This document shows, in pieces, positions 61,079 through 64,000 of a stretch of DNA of 64,000 nt; the first letter of the stretch is position 1; every line of letters starts with the position of its first letter. Under the pieces are notes generated by a model, which was given only the letters and a program-made list of their open reading frames with translations, searched no databases and was not told where the DNA came from. This DNA is from Mongoliitalea lutea (GTDB taxonomy: Bacteria > Bacteroidota > Bacteroidia > Cytophagales > Cyclobacteriaceae). The DNA is taken from assembly GCF_014652135.1 (NCBI RefSeq), contig NZ_BMYF01000013.1, positions 1-64,000 of the forward strand, in the 5' to 3' direction. The position numbers were made by a program, and so were the translations under genes.

Positions 61079-61756
61079 ATGGAAAGAAATATAATCATCA
61101 CGGGTGCAGCAGGAAGTTTGGGGAAAGAGGTGGTCGCAAAGTTTAAAAGAGAAGGATATAAGGTAGTAGCAACCATTTTGCCAGACTCCGAAGAAGAAGT
61201 TGAGGAAGCTGACGATGTCTACGAAGTTGATGTGACCAATGAAGAATCTGTAGCGGAATTTGCCAAAGAATATCAATTACAATATGGAGAAGTGGACGCT
61301 ATCGGACTATTGGTGGGCGGTTTTGCTATGGGAGGTATCGAGGAGACAACTGTGCAGGATATCGAGCAACAAATGAAATTGAATTTTTTCACAGCTTTTA
61401 ACATGGTCAAAAACTTCCTACCCATATTCAAAAAGGCAGATTTTGGAACTTTCTTATTTGTAGGAGCACGTCCGGCCCTGCAACCTGCCGATGGAAAAGG
61501 CGTTGTGGCATATGCTTTGAGTAAAAGTTTATTGTTCCAGCTAGCCGATTACGTGGCAGAGGAGGTCAAAGACTCAAAAATCAGGTCTCATATCTTTGTG
61601 CCGAGTATTATTGACACTCCTCCAAACCGTGAAGCGATGCCGGAGTCAGATTTCTCTCAGTGGGTGAGTCCTGCCGAAATCGCAGAAGCCATGCACTACG
61701 CAGTCAATACCCCATCTTTGAGAAATATGACATTCAAACTTTATGGAGGTGTTTAA
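61079..61756 (+). CDS. SDR family oxidoreductase
   Basis: 225-residue short-chain dehydrogenase. The NAD(P)-binding TGAAGSLG (about 8-15) and catalytic YxxxK in AYALSK (Tyr and Lys at about 147-151) are in place. The substrate is unknown. It starts 96 nt from the ATL gene, divergently, and is followed after 15 nt by a GIN-domain gene on the same strand. Confidence 0.87.
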   Translation: MERNIIITGAAGSLGKEVVAKFKREGYKVVATILPDSEEEVEEADDVYEVDVTNEESVAEFAKEYQLQYGEVDAIGLLVGGFAMGGIEETTVQDIEQQMKLNFFTAFNMVKNFLPIFKKADFGTFLFVGARPALQPADGKGVVAYALSKSLLFQLADYVAEEVKDSKIRSHIFVPSIIDTPPNREAMPESDFSQWVSPAEIAEAMHYAVNTPSLRNMTFKLYGGV

Positions 61757-61771
61757 CAAATTAATCTAATC

Positions 61772-62458
61772 ATGTTTAAATCAATAGCGCTAACCGCAGT
61801 ATTTGTAAGTCTTTTTTCTTTGACAACTTGGGCACAGTCCGAAAAAGATACCCGCAGTCTACGTTCATTTGATGCAGTAAAAGTATCTAATGGTATTGTT
61901 GCAGAGTTGGTCAAGGGAACAGAAAATAAAGTTGAAATCACCACTGTTGGAATTGAGGCTGGAAAAGTCGAGACCAGTGTAGTCGGTGAAACTTTGGAAA
62001 TTCGCTTGGCAAGAGGAAACTACCGTAACCACACGGTGAAAGTAAAAGTGACATACGTTGAAGTTTTGGGTATTGAGGCTACGACCAATGCTCAAGTGAC
62101 CGTACGTTCTACAATTGAGGCTGTCGAGGCCTATTTGTTTGCAACCACTAGTGCTTACATTGAGGCCAAAATTTCCTCAGAAATATTGAATTTGGAAGGA
62201 GCAACCAATGCAAGAATATTGGTTTCGGGATCGGCAGAACAGCTAAATATCAAAGGCTTTACCAATGCAGATATTGATGGGAGTAAATTCAATGCAGAAG
62301 ATGTAGAGCTACAGGCGAATACAGGCGCTAAAATCAGTTTTCACGCCAATTCTTCTATTGCTGGGTCACTTGCCACGGCAGCAAGGGCTACTTATTCTGG
62401 GACCCCTTCTTCTATTGAGGTTCGAACTACAACAGGTGCTAGCCTTAACAGACAATGA
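61772..62458 (+). CDS. GIN domain (DUF2807) secreted protein
   Basis: 228-residue protein with signal peptide 1-22 and a right-handed beta-helix-like body of short repeats (for example VEAYLFATTSAYIEAKISSEIL), the DUF2807 GIN domain. The last residues are GTPSSIEVRTTTGASLNRQ. It is exported; function unknown. Its stop overlaps the start of the next gene by 4 nt (ATGA). Confidence 0.85.
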   Translation: MFKSIALTAVFVSLFSLTTWAQSEKDTRSLRSFDAVKVSNGIVAELVKGTENKVEITTVGIEAGKVETSVVGETLEIRLARGNYRNHTVKVKVTYVEVLGIEATTNAQVTVRSTIEAVEAYLFATTSAYIEAKISSEILNLEGATNARILVSGSAEQLNIKGFTNADIDGSKFNAEDVELQANTGAKISFHANSSIAGSLATAARATYSGTPSSIEVRTTTGASLNRQ

Positions 62459-62913
62459 AAAAATACAGCATTCTATTGGCCTTTCTAATTGGCATGTATT
62501 TTAGTCCGACAGTTTTTGCTCAGGATGAGCAGGCCATTCAACAAGTCATTGCAACACTCTTCGAGGGGATGAAGGCAAAAGACCTATCTAAAATAGAGCC
62601 AGCATTCCTGCCAGCAGCACAGATGCAGACCGTCAATGCTGCTCCCGCAGGTGCAACAGTCGGAACCAATACGGTTCAGGATTTCTTCAATCGCATTGCG
62701 ACAACACCTGTCGAAACCATTTTGGATGAGCAAATCTTAGATTATCAAATTAAAATTGATGGGCAAATGGCCTCTGCTTGGACACCTTACCGTTTTTACG
62801 TGAATGGAGCTTTCAGTCATTGTGGCGTCAATTCTTTTCAACTTGTCAAAACTTCAGATGGTTGGAAAATCACCTACATTATCGACACCCGTAGAAAAGA
62901 AGGTTGTGATTAA
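62455..62913 (+). CDS. NTF2-like secreted protein
   Basis: 152-residue exported protein (signal peptide 1-22) of the NTF2-like/DUF4440 type, a small cone-shaped fold that binds diverse ligands. Segments such as VIATLFEGMKAKDLSKIEPAF and the C-terminal DGWKITYIIDTRRKEGCD fit. It is translationally coupled to the GIN-domain gene. Possibly a periplasmic ligand-binding or assembly partner; that is inferred. Confidence 0.75.
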   Translation: MKKYSILLAFLIGMYFSPTVFAQDEQAIQQVIATLFEGMKAKDLSKIEPAFLPAAQMQTVNAAPAGATVGTNTVQDFFNRIATTPVETILDEQILDYQIKIDGQMASAWTPYRFYVNGAFSHCGVNSFQLVKTSDGWKITYIIDTRRKEGCD

Positions 62914-62945
62914 AAAAAAATGCCGCAGTCAGTAATGCTGCGGCA
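62912..62945 (-). terminator. intrinsic terminator for peroxidase gene
   Basis: Stem TGCCGCAG / CTGCGGCA (62921-62928 and 62938-62945); on the minus strand it is followed by nine T residues. It overlaps the stop codon of the plus-strand NTF2-like gene. Confidence 0.85.
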
Positions 62946-62985
62946 GGTTTAGCTGGGGGGGTGATTAATTTTCAAAGATTTCCTC

Positions 62986-63999
62986 TTATTGAGGAATCAC
63001 AGGGGTTGCTTTTAAGTGTGCCGGGATTTCACCGGTCAACGTTTTTAAGAAAGCCACCAAGGCCTCTATTTCCTGATCGGTAAACTCTTTGTTTAATTGG
63101 GTTTTTCCCATAATTCGTATACTTTCATCCAAGTGGTGAATACTACCATCGTGAAAGTATGGATAAGTATGCTCGATGTTTCTTAAAGATGGAACTTTGA
63201 ATTTATACTGATCTCCTAGGTTACCGGTAAGCTCGTAGATTCCTTTATCATGATTGATTTTGGAAGTTACCTGTTTGAAGTCCACTTGTTCTCCCAACCT
63301 TCGTTCTTGTAATCCGCCTAGTGCAGGGCCATCATGACAGCTTTGGCAACCTGCTTCCAAGAAAATCTTTAATCCTCTTTTTTCTTTGCTATCAAATACC
63401 TCCACATTCAAAGCCATAAACTCATCGAATTTGGAGGGAGTGATCAATCGTTTTTCAAAAGAAGCAATGGCTTTAGCCACATTGTTGTATGTGATGGGTT
63501 GACTTGCTTCAGGAAATGCCTGAGCAAAGCGTTTGATATACTCCTCAACTTCTAATAACCTATCAATCAGCACTCCTTCATGAGGTATTGCCATTTCTAC
63601 AGGGTTGAGAATGGGGCCTTTTGCTTGTTCTTCCAAGTCAGCTGCCCTTCCATCCCAAAATTGTTTAGCATGAAAAACGGCATTTAATACTGTTGGAGAA
63701 TTTCTGTCACCGCGGGTACCGGGAAGAGCACCTGGGGAGGTCGGCAGGTTGTCAACTCCATAGGTTTGAAGGTTGTGACAACTATTGCAACTTTGCTCGT
63801 TATTGATACTCAGTCTGGTATCGAAATATAATAGTTGACCCAATTCGGATTTAGCTAATTCGACTTCATCAGATAGTATATTCACCTTAGTTGGTAAACC
63901 ATAGAAGAAGTTCCTAGCCTTCGCCCATAAGAGCACATCCTCCTTGGCTATTTCTTGTTTCTGTATATGTTCTGATTGCAATGTCCTGTCATTCATCAT
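62986..63999 (-). CDS. di-heme cytochrome c peroxidase family protein (5' end cut by window)
   Basis: At least 337 residues. Two heme-binding CxxCH motifs are present: CNSCH (about 70-74) and CQSCH (about 219-223), with family blocks SPTVLNAVFHAKQFWDGRA and FKVPSLRNIEHTYPYFHDGS. The family reduces peroxide or modifies proteins in the periplasm. The first ATG in the window (63999) gives no signal peptide, and the frame stays open to the edge, so the true start probably lies beyond. A terminator follows on the minus strand. Confidence 0.88.
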   Translation of the reverse strand: MMNDRTLQSEHIQKQEIAKEDVLLWAKARNFFYGLPTKVNILSDEVELAKSELGQLLYFDTRLSINNEQSCNSCHNLQTYGVDNLPTSPGALPGTRGDRNSPTVLNAVFHAKQFWDGRAADLEEQAKGPILNPVEMAIPHEGVLIDRLLEVEEYIKRFAQAFPEASQPITYNNVAKAIASFEKRLITPSKFDEFMALNVEVFDSKEKRGLKIFLEAGCQSCHDGPALGGLQERRLGEQVDFKQVTSKINHDKGIYELTGNLGDQYKFKVPSLRNIEHTYPYFHDGSIHHLDESIRIMGKTQLNKEFTDQEIEALVAFLKTLTGEIPAHLKATPVIPQ

Positions 64000-64000
64000 A

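Overview
The window looks like chromosomal DNA of a marine or soil Bacteroidota, most likely order Cytophagales (Cyclobacteriaceae/Algoriphagus-like). The reasons are a secreted protein with a type IX secretion (Por) C-terminal sorting domain, DUF5686/carboxypeptidase-regulatory, DUF4199, DUF4221-like and GIN-domain proteins, Bacteroidota-type -7 elements (TAnnTTTG), and intergenic palindromic repeats. This assignment is inference from gene content; no rRNA gene is present.

Layout. 0.5-5 kb: a secreted S9 prolyl-oligopeptidase-family enzyme and a secreted amidohydrolase. 5.06-5.98 kb: a gene-free island made of short palindromes between two copies of a 108-bp direct repeat. 6-9.6 kb: an alpha/beta hydrolase, then a MarR regulator, a YceI protein, a ring-cleaving VOC dioxygenase and a carboxylesterase that resemble a quinone or electrophile detoxification regulon. 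9.6-11.1 kb: pyrR-pyrB. 11.5-14.7 kb: the most unusual region, three 131-bp imperfect hairpin repeats that behave like integron attC sites and separate three promoter-poor gene cassettes (HigBA-like pair; RhuM/Fic protein plus a small membrane protein; an antitoxin plus a PIN toxin broken by one amber codon). No integrase is visible.

14.7-25.6 kb, all on the minus strand: a DUF5686 protein with an ABC-type membrane protein/M1-peptidase fusion and its ATPase, then a TraB-like protein with an ECF sigma factor and a membrane protein, a DUF3267 zincin-like protein, and an AraC regulator. 25.8-28.7 kb: a Bat-type operon (DUF58, BatD-like, BatA). 28.6-35 kb: a histidine kinase, hydroxyproline catabolism (epimerase and alpha-ketoglutarate semialdehyde dehydrogenase) split by a VapBC module, and a TolC-family protein. 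35-40 kb: a methyltransferase, two GT2 glycosyltransferases, two DUF4199 proteins and a dihydroorotase-like protein that lacks its metal ligands. 40-50 kb: two related lipoproteins, two very large tandem AsmA-like proteins and an integral membrane protein.

50-58 kb: tRNA-Asn with its promoter and terminator, a zeta-toxin-like pseudogene with two in-frame stop codons and its intact small partner, a 1678-residue CotH/lamin-tail/T9SS protein with internal repeats, and a decayed IS1182-type element beside tRNA-Ala. 58-64 kb: clpS-recR, a sodium:solute symporter, an alkyltransferase-like DNA repair protein, an SDR protein, a GIN-domain/NTF2-like pair, and a di-heme cytochrome c peroxidase that runs to the window edge.

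The strongest candidate for something undescribed is the integrase-less cassette array: the start of two cassettes is complementary to the outer arm of their own hairpin repeat, as site-specific cassette recombination predicts.
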